Source of the DNA: Isoetes taiwanensis
Taxonomy: Eukaryota; Streptophyta; Lycopodiopsida; Isoetales; Isoetaceae
Length of the DNA stretch: 64,000 nucleotides
Direction: 5' to 3'
NCBI GenBank assembly: GCA_021234155.1
Contig: JAJEKV010000002.1
Coordinates: 42,335,203-42,399,202 of the forward strand
Shown: piece after piece, positions 23,113 through 34,291 of the stretch
Numbering within the stretch: the stretch's first letter is position 1
How the letters are laid out: each line of letters opens with the position of its first letter
Notes under the pieces: model-generated
Told to the model about the DNA's origin: nothing
Seen by the model: the letters and a program-made list of their open reading frames with translations, nothing else
The model's database searches: none
Translations under genes and position numbers: made by a program

Positions 23113-24679
23113 CCAAGACAATGGAGTTGAAACTCACAATCACCATACCTGGGCTGCGAGGAATAAGGATCGGGATCATCCCAAATGTAAGTGTCATAGG
23201 TTTTCATCATCAAAATAAGTGGATTTAATTTTTTTTGTTCATATTTTAGAAATTAATTCCTTTTGTCTAGCCCTGTAATTTCAGAAGTATCAGACTTTCA
23301 TGGGGTTGCAAAGCCATTCTTACCTGTAGCAAAAGCTTTTCCGTCACATATCCCTGATGTATCCCATCCTCATCGCTGAATTTTATGTCAAATTTGAGCA
23401 CCCGAGCAGTAGCAGATGTCCAAGTTAGGCTGCCATCCGAAATGCCTTGGAAGGCTAGTTTTAAAAGGTAACAGGTGGATGGGCCAATACCTCCCCAAGA
23501 ATCGGGATGAGGAAAATGACTACCCTCAATTTTTTGGCAGCAAATCATGGTTATGGCATTCTCAGAGCAGAGAACGGGCAGACTTGGGGTAGAACAGCGT
23601 TCTGCACGGCGTTCTTGCCAACAAAGGAGAAAAGAACTTTTGACAAAAGCACGTCACTTTGGCACGGCTTCTGCCTTGGCACGCTGTTCTGCCATTCCAA
23701 TGGCATAGAACGACATTCTGTGCCAACTATGGTCTTATGGGCCATATGGCTTATATATGGCGATATAGAATATATTCACATGATGGCCCTTCCTCGATAT
23801 AGCCCAGAACCTCAATGGCATTTGTCCCTTTGTATCAGTCCCTTCTTTTCAGTGGTCACCATGGTTTCATCCACCATGAAGTCCAAAGGAAAAAAGACTT
23901 GACTAGAGGTCCAGATGTCAGAGACTCTATAGATCCAAATCGAGGTTAATGGAACCTCACTTCAAATTGAGATAATGGAACCTTCATGACGTAACTCATC
24001 TTGCAACTATCACTATGTACTGCAACTCCCAGCATATGTTCCAGTGGTTGTTTGTTTTGTACTTGTTTGGCTCGTAGTTTCACTTCTAAGGAGCACGCAG
24101 AGAGATACAACACATAGTGATAGCCGGAAGGTGGTCACTTCGTTTGCGTCTAATCACACGCTGAGTAGTTCGTTGGGGTAGATTTCGGAACTATTTACTT
24201 CGCTTCTCCCTCTAAGGCAATGTTTTGATTCAAACCTATAAATTAATACACAACTCGATGTTAAAAGGAATCGGTCACACTTCTTAATGGTCAAACAAGT
24301 CCTCGTCAACATCATGTGAGTTCATATGCATTTCAGGAAAAAATATCAAAAAAAAAATAAAATAAAAATCTAGACTATTGGAAGTTTACGAACAAAGGAA
24401 AATCTTTCTCCACCTCCATCTTTGGATCAGGGTTCACCCAATCACCCTACGGCCCTGGAGGCAGAGGTAAGTATTGGTTAATATCTGGAACCTCTTCTCC
24501 TTCGCACGGGTCCTCCACACCCCTCCAAAGATCCATTTTGCATGCACATGTTCCATATTGAAAACTGCCAGTTTTAGGCCCTTTTTCTACGGCAGGCATA
24601 AAATATGACTGTCGCAATGCAATAAGACAACATATAAGACTCCATGTCATGTCATGTCTCAGATAAAAACCTTTCCCAC
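23113..24679. other. Intergenic DNA, no supported gene
   Basis: A minus-strand frame at 23267-23548 (93 codons, with SLTWTSATARVLKFDIKFSD) and a plus-strand frame at 23507-23902 lack recognisable domains. A short repeat (ggcacggcttctgcc / ggcacgctgttctgcc) occurs at 23648-23695. The segment 24627-24650 contains catgtcatgtcatgtc. Confidence 0.4.
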
Positions 24680-25144
24680 CACTACAAGAGAATGAACGTT
24701 TTTTGTCAGAAAAATCGTCAGATGGTCTTCATATAACAAGCAACTGTCCAGAGCCTACTGGCTGACGATTTACCTGACGAATATTATCTGACGATTACGT
24801 GTCAGAAAAATCGTGAGGAAAGTCATCGTTTTTTCTGACGATAAGTGTCATAAAAATCGTCAGAAAAGTCGTCGTTTTTTCTGATGATAGGTGTCAGAAA
24901 AAGCGTCAGAATTATCGTCAGGAAAAGCGTCAGAGTTAGTGTCAAAAAAATCATCAGCAAAAGCGTCTAAGTAGCGTCGCAAAAATCGTCAGAGAATGCA
25001 TCAGAATATTCATCAGCATTTGCATCAGGTATTTCGTCATTTTAATCGTCAATGTTATCGTTAGGACATTCATCAAAAAAAACGTCATTTTTTCTGTCAG
25101 GGTAATGGTCAGAAAGCTCATCACCATAATCATCAAGAAACATT
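24680..25144 (+). mobile_element. CACTA transposon end with subterminal CGTCAG repeats
   Basis: The terminus CACTACAAGAGAATGA at 24680 is the diagnostic start of CACTA (En/Spm) elements. It is followed by about 460 bp packed with cgtcag and its variants, with ctgacga in the opposite sense in the first 150 bp. Such subterminal arrays are the transposase binding sites in this superfamily. No transposase follows and the other end is not seen; the element is probably cut off before the LTR fragment at 25499. It shares its first 50 bp and repeat style with 39355. Confidence 0.85.
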
Positions 25145-25498
25145 TTATTGTTGCTCCTCCTGTTGCTGTTGAGATGGGTGCCTAAGCAATTAAAGATAAT
25201 TGAACTATATTTGCAATTAGGAAGTGCACTAAATTGGGAGCTTTAAAGCTACAGTGAAACATTCATTGCAATGGACCAAATCCTGATAGAAAGAATAGGC
25301 ATTTTATTGATACGATAAAACTATTGGAATAATGTACAGGATGCAGCTGAGATGCTCTTATATATATTGTATAAATATGTACACCATTATCTCTCTGACA
25401 AACTGGACTTGGGATGCCAAGAAATCTCTGGCTTGCTCCTTTTTTCTTAAAAGTTGGAGACCTGTGAAAATCTGCATGTGTGTAAAAGTTTCCCAACC
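25145..25498. other. Sequence between CACTA end and LTR fragment
   Basis: No gene or repeat recognised. It may be CACTA interior or older host DNA. Confidence 0.4.
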
Positions 25499-26042
25499 TG
25501 TGACGTCCCCTACTCGTATACGGTGCACTCACCGTATACAAACAGGAGTTCATCCCCCATACCAGCTCCATGCTGATACAGGGCCCTCCACATATCACTG
25601 CACCCGTGATGAGTCCCAGTGGGAAGAGTGAAGGGGTCATTTTACCCCGTCTCCCTCAGGGTGTACCTAGCTGCGGAAGCGTAAACATACATGTCAGTGC
25701 ATAACATCATCACATATCCACCTCGAAGGGTGGCACATCAACATCTGCATAGACAAAGATCAGCACAATACATATGGGTTCCTACCCAAGGCTCAGACTC
25801 CAGGGGATGACTGACGGCTTGGGTCTCCAGAGTTCATTGCAGACAGAATCATGACAATGGATTTGGCTGGCAAGAGAACATGGCATAGGGTTGTCCACTC
25901 CATCCGCCCCTCCTGTGTACACTTTGTAGATTAGGTTGAAGAGTGTTGGGACCTGACTGTAGCCCGCCGGATGCATAGCCAAAGGGGCTATTCCTGGGTT
26001 GCATCTCCCCAGTTCCGATGGGGCAGGTAGGGATCACTCCCA
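25499..26042 (-). repeat. LTR fragment (3' 540 bp), minus orientation
   Basis: The terminal TGTGACGTCCCC at 25499 is the reverse complement of the LTR end (…GGGGACGTCACA). The whole segment matches 47444-47985 almost base for base, including the block around pggcgggct / agcccgccgg and the run gggatcactccca at its inner edge. It stops abruptly at 26042 where copia-derived sequence begins, so this is a truncated LTR at a recombination or deletion junction. Confidence 0.88.
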
Positions 26043-27694
26043 TTCATCTCCCATTTCGCCTACATTTCCAGCAGATATGTCTATACCACTAGAGATTAGT
26101 GATGAGGAAATGTCCCCTGAACTTGAGCCTATTGAGGTACTTGAGCAAAATGCTTTGATTCCTTCAACAGACAAGAAAAGCTCCATCTTGGCTTCAAGAC
26201 TATGCATTTGCTATAGAGGAGTTTATCTCTGAACCTCAAAGCTTCAAGGAAGCTATGGAAAGCTTACAGTCTGAAAAATGGCTTAAAGCCATGAATGATG
26301 AACTGAACTCGATTGCCCAAGTAGAAACTTGGACATTGATTTCTAGACCTACAGATAAAACTTCTGCTACCATATGCTTGTCTCAGTCTCTCAGACATTA
26401 TCCTATTCATCGACTTGATGTTATTAATGCATTTTTGCATGGAGGATTACATGAGGAAGTGTATATTGAACAGCCTGATGGATTTGTACAAGGAGAAGGA
26501 CTAGTCTGCAAATTCCATAAAGCATTAAGGTCTAAGGCAAGCTCCAAGAACCTGGTATTTCAAACTGAATCACAGTCTTTTGAGCTTAAATTTTCAAGTT
26601 AGTACTGCAGATCCAAGCCTATACTTTAGACTTGCTCCAGATCCTATCTATATTCTGTGCCATATTGATCATCTTGTCATCATTGCTGCAAATGAATCTG
26701 ACCTCAATGGTTTAAAACATCAGTTGCACATGCATTTTAGAATGTGAGATCTAGGTCTCATTCACCACTTTCTTGGCCTGCAAATTCTATATAACCGTGA
26801 TATAGGATCACTGCACATGCATCAAGAAGAATATCTTACTGATCTACTTCATAGACTATGCCTTTTATGTTGCAATGCTATTTCTACACTTCATGAATTT
26901 GGGTCATTTCTGTCTCCTAATGATCCTGATTGCTCTTCTCACTTTGCCTATCTTCGAGAACATTACAGAAGCATCATTGGACCCTTGAATTTTGCAGCTG
27001 TCTCAACTCGACTAGACCTAGCTCTGTCTGTCTCTTAGTCAATTCTGCCTTGATCCCAAGAACCCACATTGTGCAGCTCTAAAAAGGTGTTTGAGATACA
27101 TATCAGAAAGCTTGAAGCTTGGAATCAATTATAATGCAACAGGGATCTCAGTAGTATTGGGATACTCTCTGATTGGGGAGGTTCAGCAGACAGGAAATCT
27201 ACCACTTGTTATGCATTCTTACTAGCAGATGAAGTGATCAGTTGGAATAGTATGAAGCAGCATTGTGTGGCTCAATCAACCACCGAAGCAGAGTACTATG
27301 CAATTGCAAGTGCTTTCAATGAAGGAATCTGGTTGCAACAACTTCTTATAGAAGCACTGATACAAACTGATCAAGGTATGGTCCTCAAGATAGATAATCA
27401 AAGTGCCATTCAGATTGCTCATGATCATGTTTTTCACAAAAGAATGAAGCATGTTGATATCAAGGTTCACTTCATCAGAAATATTCTGGCCAAGGGCTTA
27501 TCGAAAATAGAATATTGTCCAAGTACAGATATGGTTGCTGACATTATGACAAAAGCACTGGGCTTTCCAAAGTTTTCAAAGGTTGTGCAAGCTCTTGGTC
27601 TGCACGTCTACACATGATCCACTCAAGTGAACGTTTTTGCTATTATGTTTTGAAGTTATTCTTATTTTTAAAGCTGCTTAATTTTAAAGTGGGA
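26043..27694 (+). mobile_element. Ty1/copia pol remnant (RT and RNase H)
   Basis: The reading shows copia reverse transcriptase pieces: WLKAMNDELNSI (about 26278), LDVINAFLHGGLHEEVYIEQ (about 26413), and CHIDHLVIIAA (about 26657), where the YVDD box is changed to HIDH. Then come FLGLQI, YRSIIGPLNFAA and the copia RNase H, with WGGSADRKSTTCYAFLL and AQSTTEAEYYAIA (about 27270), QSAIQIAHD, HVDIKVHFIRN and DIMTKAL (about 27545) to a stop at 27617. Part of the RT N-terminus between PTDKT and ATICLSQS is deleted and there are several stops. The last 127 codons (27234-27617) are still open. A purine tract (aaagtggga) precedes the LTR start. Confidence 0.92.
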
Positions 27695-27950
27695 TGTTAA
27701 GACTATTGCTAAAATTAAGCAGTCTATTATTGAAAAACTGCTTGGAGATGAAGTTAAGACATGATCTTGCCTTAATTTGTGGTAGTTGATGTATCTAAAC
27801 TGAACTAGAAGTTGAATCAAACACGGTTTTCAATGCTCAAGCAATATTTGTGTCGTCTATTTTATTTGATCTTGTTTCAACTTGAAGTATTTCTTGTTTG
27901 ATTATTGAATTACAATCTGTTTAGTTTGAACAATAGGTTTAGTCTTTTTT
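27695..27950 (+). repeat. Putative copia 3' LTR start
   Basis: TGTTAAGACTATTGC follows directly after the polypurine tract aaagtggga, as expected for a copia 3' LTR. The LTR end is not identifiable; it must lie before the callose synthase exon at 27958 if the exon is older. The right limit given is approximate. Confidence 0.55.
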
Positions 27951-27957
27951 ACCGCAG

Positions 27958-28163
27958 TTGCCATCCTTGCTTGGTTTCCCTTTGTATCTGAGTTTCAAAC
28001 GTGCCTACTATTTAATCAAGCATTTAGTAGAGGATTGCAAATATCCAGGATTCTTGCTGGAAGAAAGAAAAAGATGTACAAGGACTACAGCGGCTGTGTT
28101 CGGGAAGTATTATCTTATACTATATGCATCTTTTTTCTAGCGCCAGAGTTCAAAGGAATGTAA
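27958..28163 (+). pseudogene. Callose synthase (1,3-beta-glucan synthase) last exon
   Basis: After a 3' splice site (ttttttaccgcag), the frame reads AILAWFPFVSEFQTCLLFNQ then AFSRGLQISRILAGRKKK, the nearly invariant C-terminus of plant callose synthases (GSL family, plasma-membrane enzymes that make 1,3-beta-glucan). The usual protein ends near the KKK; here the frame continues for about 29 more residues to TAA at 28161. The FQT-R-LLFNQ arginine is a cysteine (tgc, a C-to-T change from cgc). No other callose synthase exon was recognised in the window. Just upstream is the copia 3' LTR, so the exon was probably separated from its gene by that insertion, or is an isolated fragment. Confidence 0.85.
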
Positions 28164-29417
28164 CGTTGATTATCAGCAGGAAACCCTTGAATGGTGTTGT
28201 CTTTTAAGGAAATTATATTGAAAAGAAGATTACAAGTGTACCATATAATAGGAATGCCTTCTGAAAAGGCACGGAGATGTGCTGATTGATGAACAAGACA
28301 GATGTTATTCATGTCACATTTGCCATATTACTATATGGCTTTCTATAAAATGTAAAAAATTCTTTTGAGACGGGTCTTTCGATTATTTTCTAGTCAGTTT
28401 ATGAAAACTTTGCTACCTCCTTTCTGCTATTCCAGACTACAAGCGTCTGCACAGCTAGGTTGTATAGCAAAAATGCCCATATCCATTTTCTTATAAGTAG
28501 AGCTTTTGTACATCTCTATTGTCTTGAACTGATTATCTACCAGGTGCATGTCTTTAAATTGGATTTCCACCACATGTTACTTTTTTTATTGTATGGTGCA
28601 TTTCTATGCCAACTCTGGTCTGGCTATTGTAGGACATTGCAGGACGTGCAACATATTTAACAGTGTGCAGCATCATAGTAATAATGAAGCTTTAGGAATT
28701 TTTGCATAAATGCAAAGAAACCGAGTACTTATCAGAGTCTTAAAAGCTGATTTATCAGATGCACCTTGGTCCGTCTAGGAGGACTTTCAAGAGAGACAGA
28801 TAAGAATAAGGTGGTCATGAAACAGGTATTTAGAAATATACAATTAAAGAATTCTTATTTTCCATTCTCTCTTTGTTTGATATGCGTTTGTTTCGGCATT
28901 GCCTTCCAGGACGAGGCAATCTTCAACCTTGCTTTGTCTCATCTTATCTTTTGTAAAGTATATAAGTTTCTGGCCATAATCGTTTGTATCCTTGCAACCA
29001 TTTTCGTCAACATTTGAGATGAAAGCGTTGGTTGGTTACATTACTTAATCATTGGGTTAGTCTCTTTGGCTACTAGCATTGAAGTTCCAAAAGATTCATG
29101 TACTAGCTATTCAGTTCTCCCTTTTTGGGTTTCCCCTAGGGTGTCAAACCCTCACTCAGGTCATACAGTAGGAGATGTTCCTGAGCTCTTTAAAATAGAA
29201 GGAATTTTACTAAAACATTTTTGAATTGCAACAATTCTATAAAGCTTCTTTTTACTGGGGCCCTAGACTAAATAGCATGTTCCCAACCATTAATTTATAG
29301 AATGGACAAAGCTCTTCCAATGCCCTTACCAAGCGAAATTGCCTATTCTGTCAAATAATTTATAACTTATAAGCTTTCAAATAGTAGTCTGAATGTGCTA
29401 TGATAATGGATTTAGCC

Positions 29418-29443
29418 GGGGGGGAGGGGAGGGGGGAGGGGGG
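29418..29443 (+). repeat. G-rich tract, G-quadruplex candidate
   Basis: Runs ggggggg, gggg, gggggg and gggggg are separated by single A. The sequence after it (gtccacctt) resembles that after the tract at 21820 (gtccaacat). Confidence 0.75.
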
Positions 29444-30727
29444 TCCACCTTCTTTATCTGGGACATGCCACATGCGTGCATAGGGTAGCCGAAAAACCCC
29501 TAGTATACGTGTTTCTGATAGGCAATTTTGACCCCTTTCCGCATCGTTTTATAACTAGAAGAACATCCAAAAACCTCTATGACCCCTGGTATACATACGA
29601 GAAAGGGTAAAAAATTGCCCTTCCTGTTAATGCACATGGTTTTGACAGCTTCCACAAGGTGACGCCCCCTTGGGATTTAGTTGCTTACTAAATCCAGCAC
29701 GTTTCATTGCGTTGCTTGTTCCATTGCTACCAAACTAATCTATATACCTAAGAAACTAGCAATCAACACCGAGAAACAGAAAGATTAAAAATACCAATTT
29801 TACAAATGCAACTAGTTTGCCAAATACATTCTGGGTGTGTTGCCCAAACTTCCACCATAGAACAAGCACAATTTTGAATTGTTGTAACTAATCACAGCCC
29901 CCTTTTGCATCAGCCTATTTCCAGATGGTGTACTGCCGAAAGGAATAATTGCATGCGGTTACGACCTAAATTGGAACATTACAGACTGCAACGTGGAGGA
30001 CCAGAATGTTGGGCTTACCATTAAAAAATTTTCGACTTGATCTAATAGTTTGATTTGCAACCTTAGTTTGCTTCACAAGTCATATTTTATACGTGGATTT
30101 TACAAGACAATGATGATACTAATAGACAGAATATGATTGAAATAAAGTTAGAATAACAAAATAACTTGTCTCAATGTTTTTCAAGTAGGACATCATCGGA
30201 AAGATTGTTTATTAGGTGAAGTTTTAGTCACATAAAGTGAAGAAATAGTGGCTCTAGTTGTTATAAAAAACCATATGCTATGACCCAGTCTGACAACATA
30301 AATTGTGTGGGTATATAACTATTATATGCCCTTCTTAGTATTCAAGATGGATTGGGTTTGTACTTTGTTCTCTAGTTTTTTCCCGACCTTTTTGTATGTT
30401 GCGACTCATTCAACGGTGTTATAGATGAAGACCTATAACTTAAAATATTATGGGTATTGAAAAGTGCTGACATTGTGCCTGGAAGACACAAAACACATTC
30501 AAACATTTCTAGAACACTCAACTACTCAGTTTACATGCACAATTCGATCAAGGGCACTTGTGGACAAGTTGTAGATGAATGTAGGGGATCTACAAACTGA
30601 TTATAAGAAGGGGGAGGGGTCTCAAAAATTGAGTTGGCAGATATCGTGGGGGTTTGAAGTACGACACCATGGTTTGATTTAAGCCACTTTACCCTCAGGG
30701 CACCGGAGGGACCCTCTGTGCGCAGCA

Positions 30728-30945
30728 CCTTATTTTTTTCTTAAAAGATCTCAAATTCTACTTGTCTTAGCACAGTAATTTAATGGAGCTTTTCTTCACA
30801 TTTGACATTTGGGCTTTTGAATAACGCTATTTCTTCATCACACATAACATCCTGTTTTCTTTTGTTTTTTTCCTTAAAAAATCTCAAATTCTACTTGTCT
30901 TAGCACAATAATTTAATGAGGCTTTTCTTCTCATAAGGTTGCCAA
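30728..30945. repeat. Local direct duplication (~140-bp spacing)
   Basis: The segment tctcaaattctacttgtctt agcaca-taatttaatg recurs at about 30749 and 30884 with few differences. Part of the following sequence (taacgctatttcttcat) recurs again at 31673. Confidence 0.7.
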
Positions 30946-31304
30946 ATTATCTGAGAGTAAGATTTTGGCAATGGTTTCGCGAGAAAGGGGGGGTTTCTGT
31001 TTCTTTTGTGGATTGTGTCCATGGTCTCAAATTAGACATTTCTTACATGCATATGTTTTTCTATATTTGATCTGCGGCTTCGCAGTGCATTTTTGGACGG
31101 AGACAGAGACAGTGCGATGGAGGTGCAGGGCTCTGTTCTAGTTTTGTTTCGATTTAGTTCTGTTTCGATTTCGGCTCATTCACAGAAGGCAGGGATTAGG
31201 GCGTAGACAGAAGGCAGAGATTAGGCGAAGATTCGGCTGTTCGTCTTTCTTCATCATCAGCAGATTCGGCTTCAATGCGTCATCTTTCTTCAGATTCGAC
31301 AGCA

Positions 31305-31420
31305 GCAGAGATTCGGCTGCTTGCTCATCATGCAACACCAGAGACTGTTTTCATGGTTTTCAGGGTTTTCGGCTGCTTGCTCATCATGCAACACCAGAGA
31401 CTGTTTTCAGGGTTTTCGGC
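31305..31420. repeat. Local direct duplication in a gene-like GC patch
   Basis: ctgcttgctcatcatgcaac accagagactgttttca occurs at 31316 and again at 31374. Neighbouring short repeats of gattcggct and gcagtgctctttgt occur as well. Confidence 0.7.
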
Positions 31421-32440
31421 TATTGCAGTGCTCTTTGTGCTCTTTGTTGCAGTGCTCTTTGTTCGTGCATTTTTTATGTGTATAGATTGAAGTATACTAT
31501 GTATGTATGTATGTATAATGGCCGTATGGGGTGCGCAAACTAATACGTAGGTCTGATGTGGAAATTCCACAGCCCTTCATTTGGCATATTCATGGAACTG
31601 TGCTTGGATCCAATGATCCAAAAAAAACAATAAGGATAGTGCAATAAATAAGCTCTAATAATGCTTCTAATAACGCTATTTCTTCATTGGACACATGTTT
31701 CTTTTGTTTTATTTTCTTAAATTCACGTGTGATCTTATGCCCTTGCTTCCTGAGTTTTTCAAAGTTGTGCTCTATTTGAAGTTATCCCTTTCTTTCTGTT
31801 ATCTGCCAGATCAGGCAGCAAGCAAGCCTTTCTTCCTGCTGTCTGATCACTTGATGTGGATCTCGATATTTGTTGAACAATAAATAGACGAGCAAAAACA
31901 ATTTATGCACCATCCACACAAAATAGGTTAGTGGTCGGATGGCCGAGTCTCTTGCATATACTATTTCAAAATGTTTTTTATTTCACGCTAATAAAGCACA
32001 GCTACAGCTCCAAATATGTTGTGCATTGCGTGTATTGAGCGTGATTCTAATACTACAACATCGTGTATGAGAACATAATGCCGTCCATAAGTATCTAAAA
32101 CAAGGTCATATTCCCAAAAGTCCAAGATACATTTCTGCTTCCAACTATTCTAACTTCCCCCGTAAACAATAATTTGGATACATGGTAAAGCCAACAAGAA
32201 TTCTAGTAAAAGTTTCTAAAGGTGCGGGGATGTTTGGTTTCATGCACAGCATTTTTCCATAATTAATATTCAAAAGCTTTTATAAACCAGAAGCATTCTT
32301 ACAACAAAGATAACGCCATTTAATTCCTCAAAGCAGTTAACACAAAAATGGAAATTGGGTGAACCAACCACTAGTATATACATACTATGTTGGGACAAAG
32401 ATTTTGCCAGAAAGAACATACATGATTTAGAAAAGAAAGA

Positions 32441-33032
32441 CTAATCGAACAAACTGAAACCCATGTCGTCATCACTTTCTTCCTTGGGCTCCTCCTGTAA
32501 TATAAAAGGAAAAAAATCTAAAACAAAAATTGGATCACAATGGTTTAGAAGGCCTGAATGGCATATTTATACACACCTTAGGTTCTTCCTTTGCTGCTTC
32601 TGCAGCAGGTGCAGCAGCACCAGCAGCAGGAGCAGCAGCACTAACAGCAATACCACCACCACCACCACCTAAATAATCCAGAAGCACAACATAACTTACC
32701 ATTTTCTGCCCATCATATAAAAGATAAAATTTAGAAATTTGCTGCGTATCATAGCAAGAAAAGTTACCAGAGCCTATATTCATTATCAGATCATCAACGC
32801 TTCTCTTTTCCAAAAGCTTGGCGAACAGACTTGGCCAGTATGATTCGATCTTCACATTTGCAGCCTTAACCAAAGTACTTATTTTTTCGGCCTGTTCAGT
32901 CAACCTAAGCTTAAGCGAGCAAAAGCAAATGAAAACGAAAATTTCGAAGGAGTAATATCGCACCGTGATAGGAATTCCATCGTCGTGAAGAATGAGAGAG
33001 GCATATGTGCAGGCAAGCTCCCCGGCCGACAT
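32441..33032 (-). CDS. RPP1: 60S acidic ribosomal protein P1 (ribosomal stalk), 4 exons
   Basis: P1 pairs with P2 on P0 to form the lateral ribosomal stalk that recruits and activates translation GTPases. Four exons on the minus strand give 112 residues: 33032-32964 ([20 protein letters not shown]), 32891-32768 (helical core with [19 protein letters not shown]), 32668-32577 (a six-Gly hinge and Ala/Pro-rich linker) and 32494-32441 ([17 protein letters not shown] then TAG). All introns are GT-AG and phases agree. The acidic [11 protein letters not shown] tail is the universal P-protein motif that contacts elongation factors. The N-terminus [15 protein letters not shown] separates P1 from P2. 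Length is normal and no defects are seen, so it is likely functional. A telo-box lies upstream. Confidence 0.95.
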
Positions 33033-33083
33033 GACTATGATGATCGGAACGTGCGCTGCTCCTTCAGAAAACCTAACCCTTCC

Positions 33084-33093
33084 AAAACCCTAA
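33084..33093. promoter_or_regulatory. Telo-box upstream of the P1 gene
   Basis: AAAACCCTAA lies about 50-60 bp upstream of the P1 start codon. The telo-box (AAACCCTAA) is a common promoter or 5' UTR element of plant ribosomal protein genes, bound by Myb-related and Pur-alpha factors. The link to this gene is inferred from position. Confidence 0.6.
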
Positions 33094-34291
33094 ACAATCC
33101 TCCTCAAAGAAAATTATCCTGTATGCATCTCGCCCTAAATCGGACGGCTTGGATATAGGGCTTCAGATCTGACGGACCAATTTCGTTTCTGTTTCTATCT
33201 AACCCTAATCTGCCTGTTGTTGAACAGAAAGGAGCCGCCAGGCTGCAAATCCTCTGTTGGGCGATGCAGGCATGGCGAAGGATGGGGATTCAACACAACA
33301 AGGCGACGATCTGTTACCCTAAGAAGGCTGCGAGTTTGAGCAGAGCAGAGAGGCCTGGCCATGGTGGATGCCATAGCTGTCTGCTTTCGATAGCCATAGT
33401 ATTGAGGAAGATGATGCGTATTGGGATGGATTTTGGGGCGGCAGCAGTTATAGGGACGGAAGCAGTGCCTGCAGCCAATCCTCTCGCAGATTCGATTGAA
33501 GATGCTGAATCAAATTATCCAGTAGATATCTTCAGGCCAAATAGATTTTCTGGGATCTGGGATCGCTCACTGCTCTGCATTGATTAAGTGCTGTCTCATG
33601 AAAAATAGTAACGAACTTTTTCCCTTTGTACTCAACATGGCATCCATTTTTTTGAGAGAAGCTGTTTCTAGCTCTGAGATAATTGCAACATATAAAGTTG
33701 CATTTTTCCATGACGAAGAAGTATCCACAATTTAGTGCCTCTTGCCTAGCTCTTTTCTTAGCCAACGAACTGCAGAGTCGTCAACAGCAGTATAGAAGAT
33801 GATGATTGTGAGGTTTAGGAACAAGCAAGGCATTCAACCATCTTATTGAACATATTAAGGGAAGGTGCCATATTAAGGATCTACGAATAAAAGCAAACAG
33901 ACATCCCGTGACTTTCTTCCCAGCATTGGATGAGGCTTTGGCTGTAAATATATATCAAACTGGCATTGACATGGTATACTCCAAATGGTACATGTCCAGT
34001 ATATGCATTTATCATCCACCCCATGATCTGAAGGCCCGAACCATAAAAAAGCGATGCAAAATGATGCAAGGATCATCCACGAATGGTTACACTTTCAAAT
34101 AACATATCATTTTGCAAGGACAGGCATAAACAAAAGTGCATCATATCTTTGCAAGTTATCTCACGTTCACAACGTCGTTAAGTATTAACAAAATCGTAGT
34201 TCATTAGTAATTACATTAAAGTAGACACACTCTAAACAATTTTACAGTTTTACAAAAGCAAGAAAACCAAATTATAGGATGGTGGCACCAC
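33094..34291. other. P1 promoter side and intergenic DNA
   Basis: A plus-strand frame at 33264-33587 (107 codons) diverges from the P1 gene but has no recognisable domain. The rest is AT-rich and has nothing recognised up to the LINE target duplication. Confidence 0.4.

Larger units (their letters stand above)
28164..32400. other. Long AT-rich intergenic stretch
   Basis: No protein domain recognised. A small exon-like piece with a donor (CATGAAACAG|GTATTT) ends near 28826. The stretch has a G-rich tract and two local duplications listed separately. The phrase gtcggatggccgagt near 31935 is only a tRNA-like fragment. Confidence 0.45.

Noticed and set aside
24680-25144. CRISPR-like repeat array (regular cgtcag units)
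   Set aside because: Spacing is irregular, units are short, the setting is a eukaryotic genome, and the CACTACAAGAGAATGA terminus identifies a transposon end.
25849-26043. Apparent 64-codon protein duplicated at 47444-47641
   Set aside because: The shared translation is explained by both being copies of one non-coding LTR.
31933-31960. tRNA-like phrase gtcggatggccgagtctcttgc
   Set aside because: It resembles the start of tRNA-Ser/Leu, but no anticodon arm, T-arm (ggttcgaatcc type) or acceptor pairing follows.
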